A stretch of DNA of 64,000 bases, taken from NCBI RefSeq assembly GCF_000422245.1, contig NZ_ATHI01000027.1, positions 62,001 through 126,000 on the forward strand, given 5' to 3'. The first letter of the stretch is position 1. Each line of letters begins with the position of its first letter. Made by a program: the position numbers and the translations under genes. Shown here piece after piece: positions 43,651-52,287 of this stretch. The DNA is from Alkalidesulfovibrio alkalitolerans DSM 16529. Lineage in GTDB: Bacteria; Desulfobacterota; Desulfovibrionia; Desulfovibrionales; Desulfovibrionaceae. The notes under the pieces are model-generated. The model was given only the letters and a program-made list of their open reading frames with translations. It was not told where the DNA came from and made no database searches.

Positions 43651-45396
43651 ATGGCTACCGATTCGAACAAAGAGATCGTCGTCGATCGCGGGAAATGGGA
43701 ATGGTCCGAAATGTGGAAGAAGGAAGACTGGTGGGCCATCTGGCTTGGATTCATCATCCTTGCCGTGGGCTGCATGATCTTCCTGCCCCGTCCCCCGGCC
43801 GACATGGACGCCAAGCTCGCCAAGGCCGAGGCCACCATGGCCTCCGAGGCGAGCCGTGCGCCCTTCCAGACCGTGGCCTGGCACCAGGCCAACGACTCCA
43901 AGTCCGGCGTCCGCGCCACCAGCGAGCCGCACGGCCGGACCCTGAAGACGTGGCTCGACACCCCCAGCAAGTGGAAATCCAACATCGTTGAAGCGCTCTA
44001 CCTGAGCGAGGCCGATGCCGCCAAGCGTCGCGAGGCCGCCGAGCCCAAGCATGAGGCCGCCAAGGAAAAGACCAAGGCAACGCTGGCCGAGGCCAAGGCC
44101 GCCGAGGAAGCCGCCGCCGAGGCCAACTTCCAAAGCGCCGAACTGAACGACAAGGCCGAAGCCGCCATCGCCGCCTGGCGCAAGGCGCGCGGCGACGAAT
44201 CCAAGGCCCGCACCGCGGCCAGCGTCAAGGCCTACAACAAGATCCCCTACCTTCTCGGCCTGATGGTCATCCTGGGCCTGTTCTTCGCCATTGGCACCCT
44301 GTTCATGAACATCGACACCGGCAAGTTCCTGGTCGGCTTCGGCTTCGTTTTCGCCTTGGCCGTCGTCGCTGAGGTCATCGGCAGACAATCCACCCTGTCC
44401 GAATACGGCTTCGGCTCCATCATCTGGGCCATTTTCGGCGGCATGCTCATCTCCAACACCGTGGGCACGCCCAAGTTCATGATGCCCGCCCTGCAGACCG
44501 AGTATTTCATCAAGACCGGCCTGGTGTTGCTGGGCGCCGAGATCCTCTTCAGCAAGATCGTGGCCATCGGTATCCCGGGCGTCTTCGTGGCCTGGGTTGT
44601 CACCCCCACCGTGCTCGTCCTGACCTTCATGTTCGGCCAGCGCGTGCTGAAGATGGAGTCCAAGACCCTGAACATCACCGTCTCGGCCGACATGTCCGTG
44701 TGCGGCGTCTCCGCGGCCATCGCCACGGCCGCCGCCTGCCGCGCCACCAAGGAAGAACTGACCATCGCCATCGGCCTGTCCATGCTCTTCACGGCCGTGA
44801 TGATGATCGCCCTGCCCACCTTCATCGTCTCCGTGGGCATGCACCCGGTGCTCGGCGGCGCCTGGATCGGCGGCACCATCGACGCCACCGGCGCGGTCGT
44901 CGCGGCTGGCGCGTTCCTGGGCCAGACCGGCATGTTCGTGGCCGCGACCGTCAAGATGATCCAGAACATCATGATCGGCATGATCGCCTTCGGCGTGGCC
45001 GTGTACTGGTGCACCAAGGTCGATTGCGCCCCGGGCCAGCAGGTCTCCAAGATGGAGATCTGGTACCGCTTCCCCAAGTTCGTGCTCGGCTTCATCGCCG
45101 CCTCGATCATCTTCTCGCTGATGATCAACTCCATGGGCAGCGCGGGCGACGCCATGGTCGACCACGGCGTGCTGCGCGGCTTCAGCCGTCCGCTGCGCGA
45201 GTGGTTCTTCATCCTGGCCTTCGCCAGCATCGGCCTGTCCTCCAACTTCCGTGAGATGGCCCACCACTTCAAGGGCGGCAAGCCTGCCATCCTGTACGTC
45301 TGCGGCCAGACCCTGAACCTGATCCTGACCCTGGCCATGGCCTACGTGATGTTCTTCCTGGTCTTCCCGGAAATCACCGCCGGCCTGATGAACTAA
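43651..45396 (+). CDS. Long YeiH-type putative sulfate/sulfite exporter, copy 1
   Basis: A 581-residue membrane protein. ATG 43651 has AGGAGGAGG upstream. The C-terminal two thirds (about 200-581) match the YeiH/PF03601 putative sulfate exporter family (GGMLISNTVGTPKFMMPALQ, KTGLVLLGAEILFSKI, SVCGVSAAIATAAACRATKEE, AFASIGLSSNFREM). Ordinary YeiH proteins are about 330-350 residues; here an extra 190-residue N-terminal part has one TM (about 26-45) and an Ala/Glu/Lys coiled coil (about 125-195). It is driven by sigma-54 and followed by a one-TM companion gene. Substrate is inferred from family only. Confidence 0.85.
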   Translation: MATDSNKEIVVDRGKWEWSEMWKKEDWWAIWLGFIILAVGCMIFLPRPPADMDAKLAKAEATMASEASRAPFQTVAWHQANDSKSGVRATSEPHGRTLKTWLDTPSKWKSNIVEALYLSEADAAKRREAAEPKHEAAKEKTKATLAEAKAAEEAAAEANFQSAELNDKAEAAIAAWRKARGDESKARTAASVKAYNKIPYLLGLMVILGLFFAIGTLFMNIDTGKFLVGFGFVFALAVVAEVIGRQSTLSEYGFGSIIWAIFGGMLISNTVGTPKFMMPALQTEYFIKTGLVLLGAEILFSKIVAIGIPGVFVAWVVTPTVLVLTFMFGQRVLKMESKTLNITVSADMSVCGVSAAIATAAACRATKEELTIAIGLSMLFTAVMMIALPTFIVSVGMHPVLGGAWIGGTIDATGAVVAAGAFLGQTGMFVAATVKMIQNIMIGMIAFGVAVYWCTKVDCAPGQQVSKMEIWYRFPKFVLGFIAASIIFSLMINSMGSAGDAMVDHGVLRGFSRPLREWFFILAFASIGLSSNFREMAHHFKGGKPAILYVCGQTLNLILTLAMAYVMFFLVFPEITAGLMN

Positions 45397-45406
45397 GGAG
45401 CGAACG

Positions 45407-45679
45407 ATGCGCATCGACACCGCCTCCCGAATGCCCCAAGGCGCGCGCAGCAAGGCGCGCGGCCTGGCGGGACTTGGCCTGGGCATCCTGTGCCTGTGGA
45501 TACTGACCTACGTGATTCTGCCCGCCGGACAGAAGCTGCCCCTGGCCAAGCCTGTCATGGACGTGCTCATCGCGGAGCAGGTCAACTCCGCAGCCTACTG
45601 GTACACCCAGTCCGAAGAGACGGCTGTCGGCGCCATGTACGTCAAAAACACGCTGGCCAGCCTCGAAAAGCGTAACTAG
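45407..45679 (+). CDS. Small one-TM companion of YeiH-like exporter, copy 1
   Basis: A 90-residue protein starting 10 bases after the exporter stop with AAGGAGCG upstream. It has a short basic N terminus, one hydrophobic helix (about 20-42, GLAGLGLGILCLWILTYVIL) and a conserved polar tail with KPVMDVLIAE and AYWYTQSEETAVGAMYVKNTL. No known domain was recognised. A second copy accompanies the second exporter with the same spacing and length, which strongly suggests a subunit or assembly factor of the transporter. Confidence 0.85.
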   Translation: MRIDTASRMPQGARSKARGLAGLGLGILCLWILTYVILPAGQKLPLAKPVMDVLIAEQVNSAAYWYTQSEETAVGAMYVKNTLASLEKRN

Positions 45680-45702
45680 TCAGACGGCCAGCCACTCACC
45701 CA

Positions 45703-45741
45703 GAGCGCCGTCCGGATTCGTCCGGGCGGCGCTCACTTTTT
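45703..45741 (+). terminator. Terminator of first YeiH-like operon
   Basis: GAGCGCCGTCCGG pairs with CCGGGCGGCGCTC around the loop ATTCGT, followed by ACTTTTTG. The same hairpin, base for base in the stem core, ends the second copy at 48111. Confidence 0.85.
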
Positions 45742-45758
45742 GCATACTTTTGTTTACA
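45742..45758 (+). promoter_or_regulatory. Shared upstream motif, copy 2
   Basis: GCATACTTTTGTTTACA, 15 of 17 bases identical to the inverse of the site at 43481-43497. It starts right after the upstream terminator and is 86 bases before the -24 element. Confidence 0.6.
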
Positions 45759-45844
45759 TGCCGGCCAACACAGGTTTACATAACCTTCCACCCCCCTTCC
45801 CTGAAAAGTTACCATAATTCGGCGTGTTATAAAAATATCCAATC

Positions 45845-45860
45845 TGGAACGCATCTTGCC
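45845..45860 (+). promoter_or_regulatory. Sigma-54 promoter of the second YeiH-like operon
   Basis: TGGAACGCATCTTGCC matches TGGCAC-R-N4-TTGC except for A in place of the first C; GG-N10-GC is exact. Transcription would start near 45871, leaving a leader of about 185 bases. Confidence 0.8.
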
Positions 45861-46058
45861 CCATGCAGCCACACGCGCGACCGCGAAGTTCGGTTCGGAC
45901 CGCTACCTTGCAAGGCGCGAAACAGCGAAGTGAAATGTCGACCGGCCGCACGGCCAAAAGGTTCCCGGGCAGCGGCCCGGCGGCCCGCCGACATGGACGC
46001 TTCACCGGCACGGGATCAGGATTCGTCAACGTCTTAACAAACGTACAGGAGGGGCCTC

Positions 46059-47804
46059 ATGGCTGCCGATTCGAAAAGCGAAATTGTCGTCGATCGTGGG
46101 AAGTGGGAATGGTCTGAGATGTGGAAAAAGGAAGACTGGTGGGCCATCTGGCTTGGATTCGTCATCCTCGCCGTGGGCTGCATGATCTTCCTGCCCCGCC
46201 CCCCGGCCGACCTCGACGCCAGACTCACCAAAGCCGAGGCCACCATGTCCTCCGAAGCGGCCCGCGCGCCCTTCCAGACCATCGCCTGGCACCAGGCCAA
46301 CGACGCCAAGTCCGGCCTGCGCGGGCGTAGCGAACCTCATGGCAAAACTCTTGCCTCTTGGCTTGCCACTCCGGCCCGCTGGAAGGACAACCCGCTGACG
46401 GCCTTGTACTTGAGCGAATCGGTCGCTGCCGAACGTCGTGAAGCGGCCGCGCCCAAGTTTGCGGCCGCTCAGGAAAAGACCAAGGCGGCCTTCGCCCAAG
46501 CTCAGGCCGCCGAGGCCGCCGCGGCCGAGGCCAACTTCCAAAGCTCCACGCTGAACGAGCAGGCCGAAGCCTCCATCGCCGCCTGGCGCAAAGCGCGCGG
46601 CGACGAATCCAAGGCAAAGACGGCAGCTTCGGTCAAGGCCTACAACAAGATTCCCCAGCTGCTCGGCCTGATGGTCGTCCTGGGCCTGTTCTTCGCCATC
46701 GGCACCAAATTCATGAACATCAACACCGGCCAATTCCTGGTGGGCTTCGTCTTCGTCTTCGCCATGGCTATTGTCGCCGAAATCATCGGCGGCCAAAGCA
46801 CGCTGCGCAGCTACGGTTTCGGCCCCATCATTTGGGCAATCCTCGGCGGCATGCTCATCTCCAACACCGTGGGCACGCCTAAGTTCGTGATGCCCGCCCT
46901 GCAAACCGAGTATTTCATCAAGACCGGCCTCGTGCTGCTGGGCGCCGAGATCCTCTTCAGCAAAATCGTGGCCATCGGTATCCCGGGCATCTTTGTGGCC
47001 TGGGTGGTCACCCCCACAGTGCTTGTCCTGACCTACATGTTCGGTCAGAAGGTGCTGAAGATGGAGTCCAAGACCCTGAACATGACTGTCTCGGCCGACA
47101 TGTCCGTGTGCGGCGTCTCCGCGGCCATCGCCACGGCCGCCGCCTGCCGCGCCACCAAGGAAGAACTGACCATCGCCATCGGCCTGTCCATGCTCTTCAC
47201 GGCCGTGATGATGATCGCCCTGCCGACCTTCATCGTCTCCGTGGGCATGCACCCGGTGCTTGGCGGCGCCTGGATCGGCGGCACCATCGACGCCACCGGC
47301 GCGGTCGTCGCGGCTGGCGCGTTCCTGGGCCAGACCGGCATGTTCGTGGCCGCGACCATCAAGATGATCCAGAACGTGATGATCGGCATGATCGCCTTCG
47401 GCGTGGCCGTGTTCTGGTGCATGAAGGTGGATTGCGCCCCGGGCCAGCAGGTCTCCAAGATGGAGATCTGGTACCGCTTCCCCAAGTTCGTGCTCGGCTT
47501 CATCGCTGCCTCGATCATCTTCTCGCTGATTATCGCCTCCATGGGCAGCGCGGGCGACGTGATGATCGACCAGGGCGTGCTGCGCGGCTTCAGCCGTCCC
47601 CTGCGCGAGTGGTTCTTCATCCTGGCCTTCGCCAGCATCGGCCTGTCCTCCAACTTCCGTGAGATGGCCCACCACTTCAAGGGCGGCAAGCCTGCCATCC
47701 TGTACGTCTGCGGCCAGAGCTTGAACCTGATCCTGACGCTGACCATGGCCTACGTGATGTTCTTCCTGGTCTTCCCGGAAATCACCGCCGGCCTGATGGA
47801 GTAA
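46059..47804 (+). CDS. Long YeiH-type putative sulfate/sulfite exporter, copy 2
   Basis: A 581-residue paralogue of the gene at 43651, same length and architecture: N-terminal TM, Ala-rich coiled coil, then the YeiH-family transporter. Over roughly the last 250 residues I count 13 differences between the two; the coiled-coil part differs much more (for example PKFAAAQEKTKAAFAQAQ versus PKHEAAKEKTKATLAEAK). DNA in the 3' part is also almost identical. ATG 46059 has AGGAGG upstream. The conservation pattern fits tandem duplication plus gene conversion at the 3' end. Own sigma-54 promoter and terminator. Confidence 0.85.
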   Translation: MAADSKSEIVVDRGKWEWSEMWKKEDWWAIWLGFVILAVGCMIFLPRPPADLDARLTKAEATMSSEAARAPFQTIAWHQANDAKSGLRGRSEPHGKTLASWLATPARWKDNPLTALYLSESVAAERREAAAPKFAAAQEKTKAAFAQAQAAEAAAAEANFQSSTLNEQAEASIAAWRKARGDESKAKTAASVKAYNKIPQLLGLMVVLGLFFAIGTKFMNINTGQFLVGFVFVFAMAIVAEIIGGQSTLRSYGFGPIIWAILGGMLISNTVGTPKFVMPALQTEYFIKTGLVLLGAEILFSKIVAIGIPGIFVAWVVTPTVLVLTYMFGQKVLKMESKTLNMTVSADMSVCGVSAAIATAAACRATKEELTIAIGLSMLFTAVMMIALPTFIVSVGMHPVLGGAWIGGTIDATGAVVAAGAFLGQTGMFVAATIKMIQNVMIGMIAFGVAVFWCMKVDCAPGQQVSKMEIWYRFPKFVLGFIAASIIFSLIIASMGSAGDVMIDQGVLRGFSRPLREWFFILAFASIGLSSNFREMAHHFKGGKPAILYVCGQSLNLILTLTMAYVMFFLVFPEITAGLME

Positions 47805-47814
47805 GGAGCACACG

Positions 47815-48087
47815 ATGCATACCGGCACCATCTCCCAAGCGCCCAATGGCCCATCCAGCAAAGCGCGCGGCCTCATGGGTCTCGGCCTCGGCATCTTCGC
47901 CTTCTGGCTCCTGACCTACGTGGTTCTGCCAGCCGGGCAAAAGCTGCCCGTGGTCAAGCCGGTGATGGACGTGCTCATCGCCGAGGATGTGGACGCCGGG
48001 TCGTACTGGTACACCCAGTCCGAGGAGACGGCTGTCGGCGCCATGTACATCAAGAATACCCTGGTCGCCCTGGAACAGCGCAAGTAG
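47815..48087 (+). CDS. Small one-TM companion of YeiH-like exporter, copy 2
   Basis: A 90-residue paralogue of the protein at 45407, again 10 bases after the exporter stop. The TM (GLMGLGLGIFAFWLLTYVVL) and tail (KPVMDVLIAEDVDAGSYWYTQSEETAVGAMYIKNTL in pieces) are conserved; the first 15 residues are not. Function unknown; retained in both copies with conserved spacing. Confidence 0.85.
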   Translation: MHTGTISQAPNGPSSKARGLMGLGLGIFAFWLLTYVVLPAGQKLPVVKPVMDVLIAEDVDAGSYWYTQSEETAVGAMYIKNTLVALEQRK

Positions 48088-48110
48088 CCAGACGACCCAC
48101 ACTCACCCAA

Positions 48111-48145
48111 AAGCGCCGTCCGGATTCGTCCGGGCGGCGCTTTTT
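48111..48145 (+). terminator. Terminator of second YeiH-like operon
   Basis: AAGCGCCGTCCGG pairs with CCGGGCGGCGCTT around ATTCGT and is followed by TTTCTTT. It is nearly identical to the first copy's terminator, so the duplicated unit includes it. Confidence 0.9.
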
Positions 48146-48428
48146 CTTTACCGACCTTCCGCTTTGCAGGCCGTTCAGAAAGCCTCGGAAGCACGGCGCA
48201 ACAAGAGCCCAATACCGATGCGACGCTCGCTTGCGCGAGGGCTATGTACTCTTCGCCGCAATGCAGCAGAGGAGACTCGGGGGACGGGTCAGCGCAACGA
48301 AACCGCCAGTGAAGGCGGGCGCAAAGCCAAAATCGAAGGCGAAGGGGAAAGAAGATGCGGAGGCATGGGGACGGAACAAAAGGGCTGGAGCGACGCCCGT
48401 TCAGCCGGACGCCGCTCCGAAAAAAGGT
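48146..48428. other. Intergenic region with a diverged palindromic repeat
   Basis: 48166-48292 is a diverged full-length copy of the 127-bp repeat, beginning GCAGGCCGTTCAGAAAGCC and retaining the GCACGGCGCAA, GCGAGGGCT and GCCGCAATGCAGCAGA segments at the same offsets as copy B. The remaining stretch to 48428 contains a Lys-rich short frame (to 48458) that I do not accept as a gene. Confidence 0.6.
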
Positions 48429-49025
48429 TCAGGAAAAGATCGTGTCCATTTCCTGTAGGCGCATCTCCTCGGCCCGCTTCTCGATGGCCTTGGTGGTGGC
48501 CCGCGCCTCGGGCGTCGTCTGCAGGTGGGTGAGCACCGCCTCGTTCACGGCCTCCTCGGCCTTGTGCAGGCGGTTCAGGAAGGAGCGGTAGGCTCCGGCC
48601 GTGGTGTAGGCGGCGCGCACGAGATCGGCGTGAGTCTCGCCATCCTTGTCCATGAGCTTCAGATAGTGCCGCCTGAGGATGTCCACCTCCTCGCGCTGCA
48701 CGGCGCGAACGACCTCCCATATCTCCGGAGTGCCCACCTCCTTCGGGGGGTCGGCGAAGAATATCTCGGCGGGCTCGCCGGTGATCTTCTCCTCGCGCGC
48801 GGCGCCCAGCGCCAGCGTCTTGGTGAACTGGTAGCCCCTGGCGAAGTCCTGAATGTCCTTTTTGTACTTCTGAAGCTTCTGGGCGTAGAAGACGAAGAAG
48901 ATGGGCATGAAAATGATCCAGATGGAGGCCTTGGGCTTGATGATGACGCTCTTGCCCAGGTCGTAGGCGAAATGCTCCGCGTTCATGCGGAGAAGTTCGA
49001 ATTTCGTGTCCAGGTCGTTTTGCAC
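48429..49025 (-). CDS. Conserved hypothetical protein, one-TM helical
   Basis: A 198-residue protein from GTG 49025 (VQNDLDTKFELLRMNAEHF) with AGGAG eight bases upstream; a longer frame to 49127 is less likely. One hydrophobic segment (about 38-57, ASIWIIFMPIFFVFYA) is followed by a long charged, helical region with a central FFADPPKEVGTPEIWEV and many Arg/Glu residues. It resembles a family of uncharacterised proteins of sulfate reducers, but I cannot name it with certainty. It is convergent with the second exporter operon. Confidence 0.65.
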   Translation of the reverse strand: MQNDLDTKFELLRMNAEHFAYDLGKSVIIKPKASIWIIFMPIFFVFYAQKLQKYKKDIQDFARGYQFTKTLALGAAREEKITGEPAEIFFADPPKEVGTPEIWEVVRAVQREEVDILRRHYLKLMDKDGETHADLVRAAYTTAGAYRSFLNRLHKAEEAVNEAVLTHLQTTPEARATTKAIEKRAEEMRLQEMDTIFS

Positions 49026-49200
49026 GTATTGCGCTCCTTGTGCGTGAGATCGAACAAGCGAGGCGATTTCGCCGCCCGTTCGCGACAAGACTGATACCTC
49101 ATGCCGCCCTGGGGGTAAACACTCCAAAGCCCTCCTCGGGAGCTGATTTTCCCCGATATTTCGCGGGCCATGGCGTGCGCCGTTCCCTTGCGGGCCGACG

Positions 49201-49554
49201 TCATTTCCTGTCTGTCTTGAAGAGGGCGTCGATGCGCGCCGAGACGGTCTTGAAAAACGCCCACTGGCGGGGCAGGCAGCCGAGAAAATACGCCAGACAT
49301 TCCCCGGCCGTCGTCCCGATCCCGATCACGTCGAGGGCGACCCTGAAGGACAGGATGAGCACGCTCCCGTGCAGAAGCCCCCAGGCGAGATGGTCGTGCA
49401 TCCTGCTCCAGAACGGCAGGCCCATGAGCGCTCCTTTGGCGAGCAGGATGCAAGCGGCGATGATGCCGAGCACGCGCAGCCAGAACCGACCGAAGAGGTC
49501 CACCGATACCGCGCCGAGTGCCGCGGCAATGGCCAGAAACAAAAGCGCTTCCAT
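49201..49554 (-). CDS. Small hypothetical membrane protein
   Basis: A 117-residue protein with about three hydrophobic segments (ALLFLAIAAALGAVSVDLF, VLGIIAACILLAKGALMG, LAWGLLHGSVLILSFRVAL) and a short basic C terminus. Starts at ATG 49554 with GAGGA upstream. No family recognised and no cofactor motifs seen. It is 175 bases downstream of the preceding minus-strand gene and divergent from the haem-sensor kinase. Confidence 0.6.
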   Translation of the reverse strand: MEALLFLAIAAALGAVSVDLFGRFWLRVLGIIAACILLAKGALMGLPFWSRMHDHLAWGLLHGSVLILSFRVALDVIGIGTTAGECLAYFLGCLPRQWAFFKTVSARIDALFKTDRK

Positions 49555-49842
49555 GCGCCAGTCCTCGCTGCAAAGGATGGAGGATGGTACTCTGCATCAT
49601 GACATACCCAAGGCGGGTATTTTAGGCAAGCCGTGGGGTCGTTTCTCTTGCCAACGCGGGACGCGGGCCTATTATCCGGAACAGAAACCATGCTGTGCCT
49701 AGGTGCACCGGGCTATCAATACGGCCCCAAAAAGACGGACTTGAGCGGCGAAATCGCGGGAGCGTAAAGTTTTTTACTTTGCCCTCCCAGTGAGATATGC
49801 CAGCAGGGGGCCGGACGAACGCGGCCCGGCGACACGGAAACG

Positions 49843-52287
49843 ATGCGAATACCCCGTCCATATACTCTTCAAAGCCAGTTCCTGGCCGGTCTCACGGTGG
49901 CCGCCATCGTCATCGGCGCGCTCTTCGCCGCTGGCTTCTATTTCCAGATGCAGAGCGTCTTGGAAAAAGAGGTGCGCGAAAAGGCCGAACTCATCTTCTT
50001 CCAGGTGGAGTCGGTGCAAAACTACGTGCGCAAGACCCTTCGTCCGCGCATGTATCAGGAGATGCCCGACAAGTTCGTCATCGAGGCCATGTCCTCGTCC
50101 TTCATCTCGCGCTCCATCATGGAAGGCACGCCCGAGTCCGCAGGGCACCTGCTCTATCGCCGCGTGGCCGTGGACGCCCGAAACCCGGATTTCGAGGCCA
50201 GGGAGAAGGAACGCGAGCTCATGCAGTTCTTCACCGAGCATCCGAGCATCCAGGTCTGGCAGGGACGCCTTATGATCGGCGGCACGGACCACTTCGTCAT
50301 GGCCCGGCCGGTGCGCTTCGAATCGAGTTGCATGTATTGCCACGGCGACCCCGAGACCGCGCCGCCCGAACTCATCGCCAAATACGGATTTCGCGGCTTC
50401 GGCCGCGAAGAGGGCAGCGTGGGTGGCCTGGACTTCGTGGGGCTGCCCATCTCGGCCCAGACCGGAATGGTGCAGCAAAAGGTCATGACCTACCTGATCA
50501 TCTTCTCGCTCACCGCGATCCTCTTCTTCCTGGCCACCCACCTGATCTTCAAGCGCGTGGTGGTCAACAACGTGCGCGTGCTGACCCGCATGCTGCGCGG
50601 TCAGGTGCGCGACGACAAGGGGCACGAACTTCTGCGCGACGTGCAGTCACGCGACGAGTTGGGCGAAATGATCGACGGCGTGGAGATGCTTGGCCAGCAC
50701 ATCTCGGAATCACGGCACAAGCTCGAAGAGTACGCCGCGACCCTTGAAGACAAGGTGCGCGCGCGCACCGCCGAGCTGGCCCGCGAGACAGGCGAACGCA
50801 AGGCGGACGTGGACCTTTTCGTCAAGCTGTTGCGCAGCCTGCACCGCAGCCAGACCCGGCAGCAGCTCTGGCGACGGGCCCTGCCGCTCATCGCGGGACG
50901 CTTCGGCCTGGCCCGCTCGGCCTACGTTTGCACCTACTCCTCACAAAACTTCCACGTCTGGCCCCAGGGCGCACCACGGCCCGAAATGCCCGACAACTGG
51001 ATCAATCTGCTCACCGAATCGCGCCTGCTGGTCACCGGAAGCGAGGCCGTGATCCCCGTGGAATCCACCGAAGGCAACACCGAGGGCCTGCTCTTCCTGA
51101 CCCGGGCGCCCGGCGAAGTCTTCCGCGACGACGAGCACGAACTCTTGCGCGCCCTGGGCCGCCTCCTGGGCATCGCCGCCGAATACCTGGGAGCGCTGGA
51201 CAACATCGTGCGCCACTCCGAGAAACTGCAGTCCATCTTCGAGGGCATCTCCGACCCGCTGCTGCTCATGGACGACCAGGGCTCGGCCATCGTCACCAAC
51301 GAGGCGGCCAGAAAGCTGACCCGCGAGCTCTCCGAGGGGCTGCGCGACGACGGCAACGTCATCCCGCTGCTGTGCGCCAACCAGGGCGGCGACGGCTCGT
51401 GCGACATCCGGCTGACCGCCGCCAAGGGCGTCTTCGAGGCGCGCGAGGTGCGTCTTTCAGGCGGCCGGGTCTTCGTGCTCGGCCTGCACCCCGTGGCGGG
51501 CGGCGGCGGCAATCGCGTGGTCGTGCACGTGCGCGAGGTCACGGCCGAACGGCAGATGCTCGACCAAGTCACGCAGTCCGAGAAGATGGCCACCGTGGGC
51601 AAACTGGCCGCTGGTCTGGCCCATGAGATCAACAACCCCCTGGGCGTCATCCTCTGCTACTCCGAACTGCTCAAGAAGAGCGCCGATGACGGCCAGAAGG
51701 AGGACCTGGAGGTCATCAGCCGCCACACGCGCCAAGCCCGCGAGGTCCTGAAAAACCTCCTCAACTTCGCCCGGCCCAAGATCGCCACGGACAAGAATAC
51801 CGACATCGGCGCGACCATGGACGCCGTGGCCCGGGTCTTTTCCGTGCAGGCCGAAAAGCGCGGCGCGAGCATCATGGCCAGCGCCGCCGACGACGTGCCT
51901 ACGGTGCGCATCGACCCCCAGATGGTGGAGCACGTGGTCACCAACCTCATGCTCAACGCCCTGGACGCCTTGCCGCCCCAATATGGCCTGATCACCGCTC
52001 GCACGGATTACGACCCGGACGGCGACGACGTGGTGCTGACCGTGGAGGACAACGGCACGGGCATCCCCGAAGACCACCTGCCGCACATCTTCGAACCCTT
52101 CTTCACCACCAAGGAGGCGGGCAAGGGCACCGGTCTCGGCCTCACGGTGATCTACGGCTTTTTGCAGGACATGGGAGGCCGCGTCGAGGTCGCCAACCGC
52201 CCCGAGGGCGGAGCGCGCTTCGTGGTGCGCTTCCCCGTGACGCCCACTCCCCGCGCCGAACGAAACGAGGACCACGCGACATGCTGA
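49843..52287 (+). CDS. Transmembrane haem-c (CXXCH) sensor histidine kinase
   Basis: An 814-residue NtrB-type kinase. TM1 about 14-36; the periplasmic domain (about 37-215) has the DUF3365/Tll0287-like pattern ending [16 protein letters not shown], where Cys163, Cys166 and His167 form a c-type haem motif; TM2 about 218-238, HAMP, coiled coil, a GAF-like domain (about 325-445), a PAS domain (about 455-560), His[13 protein letters not shown] with His594, and HATPase ([22 protein letters not shown]). It probably senses redox state or a small ligand through haem. Its stop overlaps the sigma-54 activator gene, its partner. Confidence 0.92.
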   Translation: MRIPRPYTLQSQFLAGLTVAAIVIGALFAAGFYFQMQSVLEKEVREKAELIFFQVESVQNYVRKTLRPRMYQEMPDKFVIEAMSSSFISRSIMEGTPESAGHLLYRRVAVDARNPDFEAREKERELMQFFTEHPSIQVWQGRLMIGGTDHFVMARPVRFESSCMYCHGDPETAPPELIAKYGFRGFGREEGSVGGLDFVGLPISAQTGMVQQKVMTYLIIFSLTAILFFLATHLIFKRVVVNNVRVLTRMLRGQVRDDKGHELLRDVQSRDELGEMIDGVEMLGQHISESRHKLEEYAATLEDKVRARTAELARETGERKADVDLFVKLLRSLHRSQTRQQLWRRALPLIAGRFGLARSAYVCTYSSQNFHVWPQGAPRPEMPDNWINLLTESRLLVTGSEAVIPVESTEGNTEGLLFLTRAPGEVFRDDEHELLRALGRLLGIAAEYLGALDNIVRHSEKLQSIFEGISDPLLLMDDQGSAIVTNEAARKLTRELSEGLRDDGNVIPLLCANQGGDGSCDIRLTAAKGVFEAREVRLSGGRVFVLGLHPVAGGGGNRVVVHVREVTAERQMLDQVTQSEKMATVGKLAAGLAHEINNPLGVILCYSELLKKSADDGQKEDLEVISRHTRQAREVLKNLLNFARPKIATDKNTDIGATMDAVARVFSVQAEKRGASIMASAADDVPTVRIDPQMVEHVVTNLMLNALDALPPQYGLITARTDYDPDGDDVVLTVEDNGTGIPEDHLPHIFEPFFTTKEAGKGTGLGLTVIYGFLQDMGGRVEVANRPEGGARFVVRFPVTPTPRAERNEDHATC

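Larger units (their letters stand above)
45742..46058. other. Regulatory region upstream of the second YeiH-like gene
   Basis: AT-rich from 45742 to 45845, with the shared 17-bp motif, TTTACATAA (45775-45783) and the sigma-54 promoter, then a GC-rich leader of about 185 bases containing no gene of quality. Confidence 0.65.

Noticed and set aside
48231-48458. 75-codon Lys-rich frame before the hypothetical gene at 48429
   Set aside because: Starts inside a diverged palindromic repeat, has no ribosome site and overlaps a convergent gene; no similarity recognised.
49763-49781. GTAAAGT/ACTTTGC near-palindrome upstream of the haem-sensor kinase
   Set aside because: Short A/T-run symmetry of low complexity with no matching site elsewhere in the window; could be chance.
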